This document shows positions 1 to 8,727 of a stretch of 52,494 bases of DNA, in pieces. The translations under genes were made by a program, and so were the position numbers. Every line of letters begins with the position of its first letter. Position 1 is the stretch's first letter. The notes beneath the pieces were generated by a model, which did no database searches, was not told the DNA's origin, and was given only the letters and a program-made list of their open reading frames with translations. This DNA comes from Pirellula sp. (GTDB taxonomy: Bacteria > Planctomycetota > Planctomycetia > Pirellulales > Pirellulaceae), in the NCBI GenBank assembly GCA_025459355.1, contig JALOQS010000010.1, forward strand, positions 1 through 52,494. Direction: 5' to 3'.

Positions 1-237
1 AATGACAATCTCGCCAAATTTGCCAACGGCAACGATTTTCTTATCGGCAACCAATATCACTCCGTCAATGATCGGATCACCAACACTGGTCAAGACTTTA
101 CCGGCACGAATGGCAACGCTAGGCTTAGGTGCAGCGGGTTGTTCCGCCGTCGGTTCTTGTCCGAACGCTACGTCACGACCACAGCTAAGGGCCAGTAGCA
201 ACGCACAGAGCTTCCACACATTTCTTCGATTCAACAT
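1..237 (-). CDS. Amidohydrolase-family protein, N-terminal fragment (continues left of window)
   Basis: Reverse-strand translation MLNRRNVWKLCALLLALSCGRDVAFGQEPTAEQPAAPKPSVAIRAGKVLTSVGDPIIDGVILVADKKIVAVGKFGEIVI: signal peptide plus the N-terminal beta-sandwich typical of amidohydrolases. ATG at 237-235 overlaps the upstream gene's TAA by 1 nt. Confidence 0.8.
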   Translation of the reverse strand, partial: MLNRRNVWKLCALLLALSCGRDVAFGQEPTAEQPAAPKPSVAIRAGKVLTSVGDPIIDGVILVADKKIVAVGKFGEIVI

Positions 238-2876
238 TATTGCGAATCCTTTTCGTAAACTATTTGCCCGTCGATGACAACGGCCAGTACCTCGGACGCT
301 AGATCAAGCGGCGAACCACTCAATACGACAAAGTCAGCATCTTTACCGACCTCTAGAGATCCAACTGAACCTAGCTGAAAAATTTGACTGGCTCGATCGG
401 TCAATCCACTCAAAGCAACTTGTCGACCAAGTCCCTTGTAAACGGAATAAGAAACCGCATCCGCCAATCCAGCCGCTCGCGCCGCAGCATTGGATTGAAA
501 CAAAAATGGAACGGAGTGAAGTGATAACTCGATCGGTATATTGACCGTTTTATCGCGAACCGTTTTCGTTAACGATGGCCCGACAACAATCGGTATCGAA
601 TGCTTGTGCGCGGTCTCGACCATTTTTGATGCCACATCGCCACCGACAATAACCAAAGCTAACCCATACTCTTCTTTGAACACGCGAATCGCAACATCGA
701 ACAGTGCATCCTCCTTGACCTCCACCATTGCCACAATCTTCTTGGCAAACAAATCACGGAATGGTTCCAAGTTCGCAAGCACGCGTGGCTTCTGAGGCTC
801 TTTAGGCATTTCAGGAGCTTTGAGCTCGGCCACTTCGCTAGGCTTTTCTTGGCTGGGCTTTTCTTGTTTGCTCGAACCAACATCTTCAGGCTTTGTCACA
901 CCGTTCGGTTTGCTGTCTGAAGCGGGCAGCTGTGTAACCGGTGCCGGTGCCTCTTTCTTTTCCGTCGGCTGCGTTGCTCCCCCGTCGGTCTTCTTGGCTT
1001 CTTCTAACTTCTTAGCTTCCTCAGCCTTCTTAGCTTCAGCAGCCTTTAGTGCCTCGTCATACTTTTTCTTGGCATCGTCGTACTCTTTCTTCTTACGCTC
1101 GTAGTCGGCGTACTCGCTCTCATACTTGGTCCAACTGTCGGTATATTGCTTGGCCGTTGCGAGCGTTCTCTTAATCGAGGATTCCGCCGCGCTTACCGTC
1201 CCGGAAAGTGCAAATCGAAGCGCTACCGGATCTTTCAAAACTCGCGGCTTATCTCCCAGCTTGAACGCAACGACAGGGCTCGGCAGTTGCGTGGAACTTA
1301 AAAAGGCCGTGGTCAACCCACCTTTTCTAGCCGCTTGAATCGATTCATCATCCATCGCCAATAGATCCCCCAGCTTGGTTTCTAACCCAACCTGAGCTGT
1401 CAACGGCGATCCCAGTCCAAGCTGCGACCCAACATCGATAAAGCCTGGAACGATGACTCCATTGGGAAAATGTTTGCGATCAGCGTTGGTCGGAATCGAA
1501 ACCTCTTTCCCAACTCCAATCAGCTTGCCGTTAGCCACAGCAATCATTCCGTTAGACACAACTCCGGTCGGCGTATAGATGGCCGATGCACTATACAACG
1601 AACCGGATGACTCGCCGACAGATTGATACTCTTTCTTGCCATTGACATAGGTTTCTAAAATCTCGGTGCCGTCTCGGAGCGGCTCGCCGGTCAATACGAG
1701 GAAATCGGCATCCGCCCCAGCTCTAAGCACTCCGATCTTTCCTTCTAGCCCCGACATCTTGGCAGGGTTCGCCGTCATCATCCTGATTACTTGCTCAATC
1801 TTGATGCCGCTTCTCAAGAACGATTTGGCCAAGAACATGACATCTTTCAAGTCATCGTCCGAACCCGGTTGAATAGCCACTTTCGAATCAAGCCCCATGG
1901 CAATCAGTTTGGCGGCGTTCTTCCAACTCGGCGAGAAGGCTTCATTTTCATCGGTCGGTATCGCGGGATTAGCAACCGCACCAGGGCTCGCATCAGGTCT
2001 CAAAACGACTCCCACGAAATCGGTTTCTTTCCACATCGATTCGTCTTCGAAGGGAACAACCGACGTCGGGAAAACCAACATCCAATTCAATTCGAACCGT
2101 TTCGCCAACTTGATGGCCGCTTCCACTTCGGACTGAGTCTCGGCGACAATGCGAAACGGCGATTTATTGGCAATTGCGAAAGCCAAAGCCTCAAGCCGAG
2201 CATCGTTTACGGCATCCGCCTCACGACTCGATTCTAACAGCGCTGCCAATCCGGACACTTGCTCCAGATAACTCGCACCAATCTGGGGGCGCGTTGGTTC
2301 CAATGGCCGATCGACGGAGACCGCGCCGACAGGTGGCTCATACACGGTGGGTGGGTTTAGAGCGGACCTGGAAAGAACCACTTTGATCCCGCTAGTATCT
2401 TTTAGTCTCTTTGTGTCCGGTAGTCCTTTGCCCAATTTGACCATTCCAGACTGACCGGGCAATAGACGTCGATTGGCAGGGGCAATATGGACGCTCGTTA
2501 CTCCGGACGACAGATACTGATCATATTCGCCGTAAAAATCAAAGGCATCGATGGCGCGATACTCCGGTGTAACGTTTCGTTCGTCGTCGGTGCTACCAAT
2601 GCCAATCGACGTTTCCATCGCAACAATACCAGGCATCACGGTCCGCCCGTTGAGGTTGTGCCGTTTCGCTTGAGGAGGAATGGTAACGTCGGTCGCCGAT
2701 CCAACGCTCTGAATCTTGCCCCCCTCGACGATGATCACCGCGTTTTTGATCGGCTCTCCATCACCCGGCCAAAGAGTATCGACAAAGTATGCATCGATAT
2801 CTCCCGCTCTCGCAGTTGATGCGATCAGCAACAGCGCGAGACTGCAAAGATGTTTCATGTTCATAGTGAATCGCAT
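237..2876 (-). CDS. Tandem (two-domain) amidohydrolase-like secreted protein
   Basis: ORF 237..2996; likely start at MRFTMNMKHLCSLALLLIASTARA (ATG 2876). Two copies of the C-terminal signature (GKIGVLRAGADADFLVLTGEPL; GSVGSLEVGKDADFVVLSGSPL), separated by a second N-terminal sandwich (YTPTGVVSNGMIAVANGKLIGVG). Confidence 0.85.
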   Translation of the reverse strand: MRFTMNMKHLCSLALLLIASTARAGDIDAYFVDTLWPGDGEPIKNAVIIVEGGKIQSVGSATDVTIPPQAKRHNLNGRTVMPGIVAMETSIGIGSTDDERNVTPEYRAIDAFDFYGEYDQYLSSGVTSVHIAPANRRLLPGQSGMVKLGKGLPDTKRLKDTSGIKVVLSRSALNPPTVYEPPVGAVSVDRPLEPTRPQIGASYLEQVSGLAALLESSREADAVNDARLEALAFAIANKSPFRIVAETQSEVEAAIKLAKRFELNWMLVFPTSVVPFEDESMWKETDFVGVVLRPDASPGAVANPAIPTDENEAFSPSWKNAAKLIAMGLDSKVAIQPGSDDDLKDVMFLAKSFLRSGIKIEQVIRMMTANPAKMSGLEGKIGVLRAGADADFLVLTGEPLRDGTEILETYVNGKKEYQSVGESSGSLYSASAIYTPTGVVSNGMIAVANGKLIGVGKEVSIPTNADRKHFPNGVIVPGFIDVGSQLGLGSPLTAQVGLETKLGDLLAMDDESIQAARKGGLTTAFLSSTQLPSPVVAFKLGDKPRVLKDPVALRFALSGTVSAAESSIKRTLATAKQYTDSWTKYESEYADYERKKKEYDDAKKKYDEALKAAEAKKAEEAKKLEEAKKTDGGATQPTEKKEAPAPVTQLPASDSKPNGVTKPEDVGSSKQEKPSQEKPSEVAELKAPEMPKEPQKPRVLANLEPFRDLFAKKIVAMVEVKEDALFDVAIRVFKEEYGLALVIVGGDVASKMVETAHKHSIPIVVGPSLTKTVRDKTVNIPIELSLHSVPFLFQSNAAARAAGLADAVSYSVYKGLGRQVALSGLTDRASQIFQLGSVGSLEVGKDADFVVLSGSPLDLASEVLAVVIDGQIVYEKDSQ

Positions 2877-2880
2877 GTCC

Positions 2881-4218
2881 TTAATCCGCTGACGGGGCAA
2901 GTAGACGAGCGAGTTTCTCATCTTGGGAGCGATCATAAACCACTTCTCCACGAACGATGGTCTTCTCGACCCACGTTTCAAGCTTGAGTGGTTCACCGGT
3001 CAAAATCACAAGATCCGCGTCCTTGCCCGCTTCGATGGATCCGACAAATTCATCGATCCCCAACATCTTGGCTGGAACGATCGATAGCGTCTTGAGAGCT
3101 TCTCCCTCAGACATTCCATTTTTCACCGCTACCGCTGCTTGATACCAGAAGTAACTGCTCGCTGAAGTCGTACGGGCCGAACTTTCCGAGGTCTGAAAAA
3201 CAAAGGGTACGCCGGCGTCTTGGAAAACCTTGGTCAGTATAACCTTGCTATCTTTCTTGGTTCGCGGATCGGTCTCCCAGAAGATAAGTGTCGGATCTAA
3301 GACGACTGGTTGCTTGGTGCCCTTTAGCAATTCCGCAGCCTTGTAGGTGTTTCGACCTAACACAAATGTTGCGTTGAGCGAGTAATCTTTAACCAGTGAC
3401 TGCGCCGTGGTAACATCCATCGCGGTATCGCAGTAAAGGAAAACAGGCAGTTTGCCTTGCACGACCGCCATCATCGCATCTTGCCCTCGGCTAAGTTCGG
3501 CGGCTGAAGGAGGAGGTGCTCCATCGGCCGGTGCTTCAGCATTGGTTTCACCAGGCTGTTCGGTTGGTTTCTGTTCGTTGTTAGCTTCGCCGGTTGCTTC
3601 GGCGGGCTTATCCCCTTTTTCTGCTTCAGGTTGATTTTTCTTTTCAACCGCAATCTTGGCCTTCTCTAGTTCTCTTCTAAGTTTGGAGATATGGGCCATT
3701 CGACTTCCTGAAGTGGGTCGAAGAGAAATCTTCATCCCAACGTCCCGTTTCACAATCATGTCATTTACGTATTGACCCGATGTTTTCAACACGACGCCGT
3801 GACCACCGATGAGCGTGCTATTTCCGGGAACAATCGCAGCGGTCGTCACTCCGCTTCGTCGACACTCTTCAAAGAACTCCATGACTGGATCGATACCATC
3901 CACCACGGATAGAAACGGCACATTTTCATTTCGTTCATTCGCTTGCCCCATCCCCTCGGAGGTATGTGGATCGATGAAGCCAGGCATTACCACTTGTCCG
4001 GTTATATCTAAAACCTTGGCTTCGAGCGGGACCTTGATGTCTGCGCCGACGGCTTCGATTTTGCCATCGCGAACAATGATGGTCCCTTTCTCGATCGGTT
4101 CGCCTGCCAAGGTGATGATCTTGCCGCCGACGATGGCGAGCGTATCGTTACCCATTCCGGTATTGCAAGCACCCCAAAAGGACACCAAAGAACAAACGGC
4201 AATCTTAATCGTTTTCAT
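2881..4218 (-). CDS. Amidohydrolase-like secreted protein
   Basis: ORF 2881..4365; likely start MKTIKIAVCSLVSFWGACNTG (ATG 4218) preceded by GGGGAG. C-terminal signature GSIEAGKDADLVILTGEPL. Confidence 0.85.
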   Translation of the reverse strand: MKTIKIAVCSLVSFWGACNTGMGNDTLAIVGGKIITLAGEPIEKGTIIVRDGKIEAVGADIKVPLEAKVLDITGQVVMPGFIDPHTSEGMGQANERNENVPFLSVVDGIDPVMEFFEECRRSGVTTAAIVPGNSTLIGGHGVVLKTSGQYVNDMIVKRDVGMKISLRPTSGSRMAHISKLRRELEKAKIAVEKKNQPEAEKGDKPAEATGEANNEQKPTEQPGETNAEAPADGAPPPSAAELSRGQDAMMAVVQGKLPVFLYCDTAMDVTTAQSLVKDYSLNATFVLGRNTYKAAELLKGTKQPVVLDPTLIFWETDPRTKKDSKVILTKVFQDAGVPFVFQTSESSARTTSASSYFWYQAAVAVKNGMSEGEALKTLSIVPAKMLGIDEFVGSIEAGKDADLVILTGEPLKLETWVEKTIVRGEVVYDRSQDEKLARLLAPSAD

Positions 4219-4313
4219 TTTTACTCCCCTGAAACTTAGGTTGGAGTTGATGGATCTAGTGCGTAAACTCAAAGTCAATACTCCTAACCTATGAACCACA
4301 GTTTGAATCGAAA

Positions 4314-5588
4314 TCATTTCTTGTCCGATCCAGCTGAATGAATTTTTCCGTTGACCATGACCCACTGAATTGATGATGTGAACTCCAGTGGATCACCGTT
4401 AAAAGCAATCAAGTCGGCATCTTTATTGGTCTCGATGGAGCCAACCTGCTGGTCTATTTTCAAGATCTTAGCGGGACTCAACGTAATGCTCTTCATGGCC
4501 TGATTACGATCGAGTCCAAAGCGAGTCGCGAACCTCGCTTGATCAAGTAACTCGCTGCCGGCTAAACAAAAATCAATGCCCGCAGCCGCAAACTGACTCG
4601 CAACATTCCATCGACGCTCTGTCCCTTCAGGACCACGCAATCCTGCCGAGCTCGATCTCGATGTCAGGTCTGTGTATATGATCGATGGCTTGCGTTCGAT
4701 AATGTCAGCCATAATTCGATAAGCTTCATCACCACCGATTATGATGGGACGAACGCCAAACTCGTCTTGCAAAACGAACGTGCTACGAATGTCGACATCC
4801 TTGCGACTCACAGAGTAAATCGGCAACTCACCTTTCATGGCAGAGGCGATGATCGAACGGCTTTCCGGCGTAAGAAACGAAGCTGGTTGGTCGTTCTGTG
4901 TTTTGTGCATGGCGCTTCGCAAGATCCATACGACACCCATACGATTGGTTGGTTGACGCATAAAAATCGTATCAGGACGACCTCGTGCTTGGTTTCTTGA
5001 TGTGGGGTCGCTACTAAGCGCGATCGTCAAGCCATGCTTTTCGGTAAGGACCGTGGGCTTATCTTGGGAATGCCCTCCTCCACTGATTTTTATAATCGAG
5101 GAACAACCCGCGATGACACTTTGTGTTCCTGGTAACAAGTGAGCCGTCGTGATCCCTTCGTCAATCGCCTCTTTGAAATCCCTGGAATTGGGGTTGAGGG
5201 AAAATGACGTATAAAAGTCGGGTGCTACCTCTGTGGAAATCTCCGATGTTCCCCCAGCGATACCGTACGATGCGGCTGCATTCACCAAACCAGGCATGAC
5301 CCAATCGACCTCAACGGTTTCAATATCCGGAGCGTCGATCTGTCCTGCTACGATTTTGATCTTACCACTCTCTACTAAAACAGCGCCGGGAGAAATCGTC
5401 TCGCCCGTCCCAAGCACAACATGCTTGGCTCTAACGAGAATGACGTTGCTGTTTTCCGAATGGGCTGTATCGCGCTCGTTGCTGCGCGGTTCGCTGCTGC
5501 GTGGTTCGTTGCCGATTGATGTAAGAGTCGAGATCGATCCCAAAGTTAGGCTGCAAATCAGCAGCCCGAAAAACTTACGTCTTTGCAT
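4314..5588 (-). CDS. Amidohydrolase-like secreted protein
   Basis: 424 aa, MQRRKFFGLLICSLTLGS signal; C-terminal QVGSIETNKDADLIAFNGDPLEF. ATG overlaps the upstream TAA (TAATG). Confidence 0.82.
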   Translation of the reverse strand: MQRRKFFGLLICSLTLGSISTLTSIGNEPRSSEPRSNERDTAHSENSNVILVRAKHVVLGTGETISPGAVLVESGKIKIVAGQIDAPDIETVEVDWVMPGLVNAAASYGIAGGTSEISTEVAPDFYTSFSLNPNSRDFKEAIDEGITTAHLLPGTQSVIAGCSSIIKISGGGHSQDKPTVLTEKHGLTIALSSDPTSRNQARGRPDTIFMRQPTNRMGVVWILRSAMHKTQNDQPASFLTPESRSIIASAMKGELPIYSVSRKDVDIRSTFVLQDEFGVRPIIIGGDEAYRIMADIIERKPSIIYTDLTSRSSSAGLRGPEGTERRWNVASQFAAAGIDFCLAGSELLDQARFATRFGLDRNQAMKSITLSPAKILKIDQQVGSIETNKDADLIAFNGDPLEFTSSIQWVMVNGKIHSAGSDKK

Positions 5589-8383
5589 TATTGATTCTCC
5601 TCACTGACGATTATCTTGCCGTTTCGAACTCTCGCCAGGATCGTGCTCGAGAGATTGAGTGGGTCATCTGACCAAACCAAGAAATCCGCAGACTCGCCCT
5701 CCTTGAAGCCTACTTTTCCTTCGCATTCAGGAAAGAGTTTTGTATGACCACTCGAAATCGCAAAGCGTGCCCAATTCGGGTCCATCCCGTGCCTCACGGC
5801 CAAGCTCGCGGTGGCTCGAATTTGTGTTCCCGTTTCTCCCGCAAAGTAAACGTCAATTCCGCCCTTGTGGCAAGCGACGAGTTCATCCATGTAGACGGGA
5901 AAGTCACCTTCTTTTGTAGGCATTGCAATGATCGAGATTGCCAACTCTTTAAGCTCTGCTGCATACACTGACCAAAACGATGAGCCAATCAATGCAGCAC
6001 GCAATTTGTGATCACGAATAATTCGAATCGCGGCTTCTATCTCCGCTTCGTCGCTTACCTGGAATATGGCGAGTTGTTTACGATCTCGCAATTTTGCAAT
6101 GGCTTCGCTCCTCGACTTTTCGATGCTGGATAAAGTCGCGTCAGGAACAAACAATCTGGAGGGGGCTCGCTTTCCATCCAACGCATCACGAACAAACTTA
6201 ACCTGTCCTGCCAGACTCGATGGAAACCGATCGACATTGCGTGCCTCGGAGGACAAAACGATCTTGGCTCCGATTCGGTCAACTAATTTCGTTGGTGCCA
6301 GATCAGTGGAAACGAGCGACAACTGTCCTGCCAACGTGTTTGCTGAGGACGTGGTTAATCCCACCTTGAAAAGCCCGGTGCGTTCCATTCGTTGGCTGTT
6401 ACGCTGATCGGAGAGGGATAGGTCACTTGCACTTAGATGCGATGAATCGGAATCGGTGCCTCGTGCGTTCGCATCAATGCCGTAAGTCGAATAAACCGAC
6501 ACCAGTCCAGGCGTTATAAAAGCGTCCCCTAAATCGATTAACGATTCGTTCGTTGTTTGCGATTCCTCGGTCGTGGTTCCGACCTTTGTTATCTTTCCTG
6601 ATTCGAGGGCCAACTCTCCCGCCGACAGTCCTTGTGGAAGAAGTACTCGGGATGACTTCAACACAGTTCGATCCGCGAGTTGCGGTATGACTCGACGCGA
6701 TTCACCAACTTTCGAGACGCCGGATTGCGAATGGCTCGCAACCGCATCAGGCTTAGGCTCTTTGTATAGCTTTCCGTTGGCCATAATGAGGCCAATCGAC
6801 GAAGCGGTATCAAGCGGGTTTCCGATAAAGCCAACCAAATCGGCTTTGTAGCCAGGGGCAATCACGCCAATCTGTTTCTCACAGCCGATCAATCGAGCGG
6901 CATCCACGGTTACCGATCGGAGCAGCGACTCATGACTGAACCCGGCAGTTGCCGACACGGCGAGGTGCTCTCGCAACATACGCGATCCATTTCGGATATT
7001 GGATTTCGTTTGAACAACCACGACTCCTTGATAGCCATTGAGTAGCAGAGAAAGTTGCTCGATGCGATCCGCTGACGCTTTTGAAGGAATCCCCAGATTG
7101 GCGAAAGGACCCACCACAATTGGTGCTCTCGATTTCTTAACCTCGGCCAGAGATGAGCCTAGTTGATCAAGTCCCTCCCATACCCACTGCACCTCGGCAA
7201 AAGCTTTCTTAAGCTCCATCGCGTACCGAACATCGTTAGCATTTCGGACTTCAAATCGAACAGGTATCTGGCCAGTAATGACCCCTACTAACCGTTCCTT
7301 TACCAAATCTTTTTCTGGCTTAACGGGCTTCTTCGGAGTCTCTTTAGGTGGTGTCGCGGGGGCCGCTGCAGCGCCGTCTTTCGGTGCTGTCGGTTTATCT
7401 GTTGCTTCTGGTGGCATTGGTGTTCCGCCCGGATTAGGCGTACCAGATCCCGGCGTGCCAGATCCAGGCACTCCAGTACCCGGCGCAGGAGCAGGACCGG
7501 GACGTCGTTCTTCACCAGAATTCTCTCTGGACCGACGGGGGCGACCAGAACCTTCACCTGGTGAACGCTGGCTAGCATCAGCTGCCGTCGGTGCAACGTC
7601 TTGTTTAGGAGGTTCTGGTGTTTTGGCGGCATCCTCTTTGATTGCCTTCTCGTAGTCGTCCCACTTCTTTCTGTAGTCAGCGACACTCTGCAATGATTTC
7701 TTGATCGACTCAAAGCGAGCCGCTCGATCGCGATTCGATGGCGAATTGCCGAGCGACATCTGCAGACCAGCCGTTGGATTGAGGATATGCAATGAGCCTG
7801 GTGCACGAGGGGCAACCGAAACCGCAGCTCCGAGACCACTCATTGCACCTGCGGATGAAGGTTGCACGTAAACAGTCGTCACCCCGGCGTTTAAGACATC
7901 GGCCCAATCTTCAGCGAATGGATCCAGCGAATCGGTCGCGAGCAAACTGCCGTCGCTCGAGCCTGCATCTCCCGGCGCATCTGACATCCAAAGCTGACTA
8001 TTAACATCAATCCATCCCGGAGTGATCGATAAGCCCTTTGCATCGATGACTTGAGCGTTTTCTGGAAGCTTTAAATTGCCGTCACCAACAGCTTCGATAA
8101 GCTCCCCTCGAATCACAATGCGACCATTTTCGATGACAGGGCCGGTCATTGTATGCACGGTTGCGTTAACAATCGCAACCGCTGGGTCCTGCCGAGCATA
8201 CGTGACTCTCGATTGAGACGAAAACGGAATGGCGAAAGCAATCACGACAAGCAGTCTTGCGGCCACCAACAACGATCTCGAAAAACAAGCCTGCGGGGAA
8301 GGGAAGGCATGGCAAGAAAATCTGCCGATTCGAGGCCCCATATCGAGGCGTTGAGTATGCCGTTTTTGCTTGTTATCGATCAT
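5588..8383 (-). CDS. Tandem (two-domain) amidohydrolase-like secreted protein
   Basis: ORF 5588..8446; likely ATG at 8383 (MIDNKQKRH...). Two C-terminal signatures (QIGVIAPGYKADLVGFIGNPL; KVGFKEGESADFLVWSDDPL). Pro/Gly/Arg-rich internal linker. Start uncertain. Confidence 0.82.
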   Translation of the reverse strand: MIDNKQKRHTQRLDMGPRIGRFSCHAFPSPQACFSRSLLVAARLLVVIAFAIPFSSQSRVTYARQDPAVAIVNATVHTMTGPVIENGRIVIRGELIEAVGDGNLKLPENAQVIDAKGLSITPGWIDVNSQLWMSDAPGDAGSSDGSLLATDSLDPFAEDWADVLNAGVTTVYVQPSSAGAMSGLGAAVSVAPRAPGSLHILNPTAGLQMSLGNSPSNRDRAARFESIKKSLQSVADYRKKWDDYEKAIKEDAAKTPEPPKQDVAPTAADASQRSPGEGSGRPRRSRENSGEERRPGPAPAPGTGVPGSGTPGSGTPNPGGTPMPPEATDKPTAPKDGAAAAPATPPKETPKKPVKPEKDLVKERLVGVITGQIPVRFEVRNANDVRYAMELKKAFAEVQWVWEGLDQLGSSLAEVKKSRAPIVVGPFANLGIPSKASADRIEQLSLLLNGYQGVVVVQTKSNIRNGSRMLREHLAVSATAGFSHESLLRSVTVDAARLIGCEKQIGVIAPGYKADLVGFIGNPLDTASSIGLIMANGKLYKEPKPDAVASHSQSGVSKVGESRRVIPQLADRTVLKSSRVLLPQGLSAGELALESGKITKVGTTTEESQTTNESLIDLGDAFITPGLVSVYSTYGIDANARGTDSDSSHLSASDLSLSDQRNSQRMERTGLFKVGLTTSSANTLAGQLSLVSTDLAPTKLVDRIGAKIVLSSEARNVDRFPSSLAGQVKFVRDALDGKRAPSRLFVPDATLSSIEKSRSEAIAKLRDRKQLAIFQVSDEAEIEAAIRIIRDHKLRAALIGSSFWSVYAAELKELAISIIAMPTKEGDFPVYMDELVACHKGGIDVYFAGETGTQIRATASLAVRHGMDPNWARFAISSGHTKLFPECEGKVGFKEGESADFLVWSDDPLNLSSTILARVRNGKIIVSEENQ

Positions 8384-8727
8384 GGTCACCGGTGCTTGCA
8401 CAAAGTAAGACGAACATGGTTTACGACACTGAGTCCAAGATGACAAATTGCGATGCGACGCGGTGTCCGCGGCGTTGCGACAAGTCTAGGAACAGGATGA
8501 GGAGAGGTGTGTCACCCGAGCCGTACGCACAGTTTAGTCCGAACATCTTAACGTGCGGGCGAATAATTGCATCTCTTTAATTTCTAACCGTCGCAATTTC
8601 CGGATTTGTCACCATTCCGAGTTGTACAACAGGCTCGTTTGAATGCCTTTTTCCAACAATCCGGGGCCGCTCAAGGCCGGAAACGCAAGGTTTTCTGGAA
8701 TGCAGCCCATGACAAGGCTTCACGCGG

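Noticed and set aside
1791-2237. Plus-strand 148-aa ORF and other antisense ORFs in the amidohydrolase array
   Set aside because: Opposite a well-supported coding gene with conserved domain signatures; no recognisable domain or SD.
7300-7839. Minus-strand 179-aa ORF
   Set aside because: Alternative frame within the amidohydrolase linker; biased composition, no domain.
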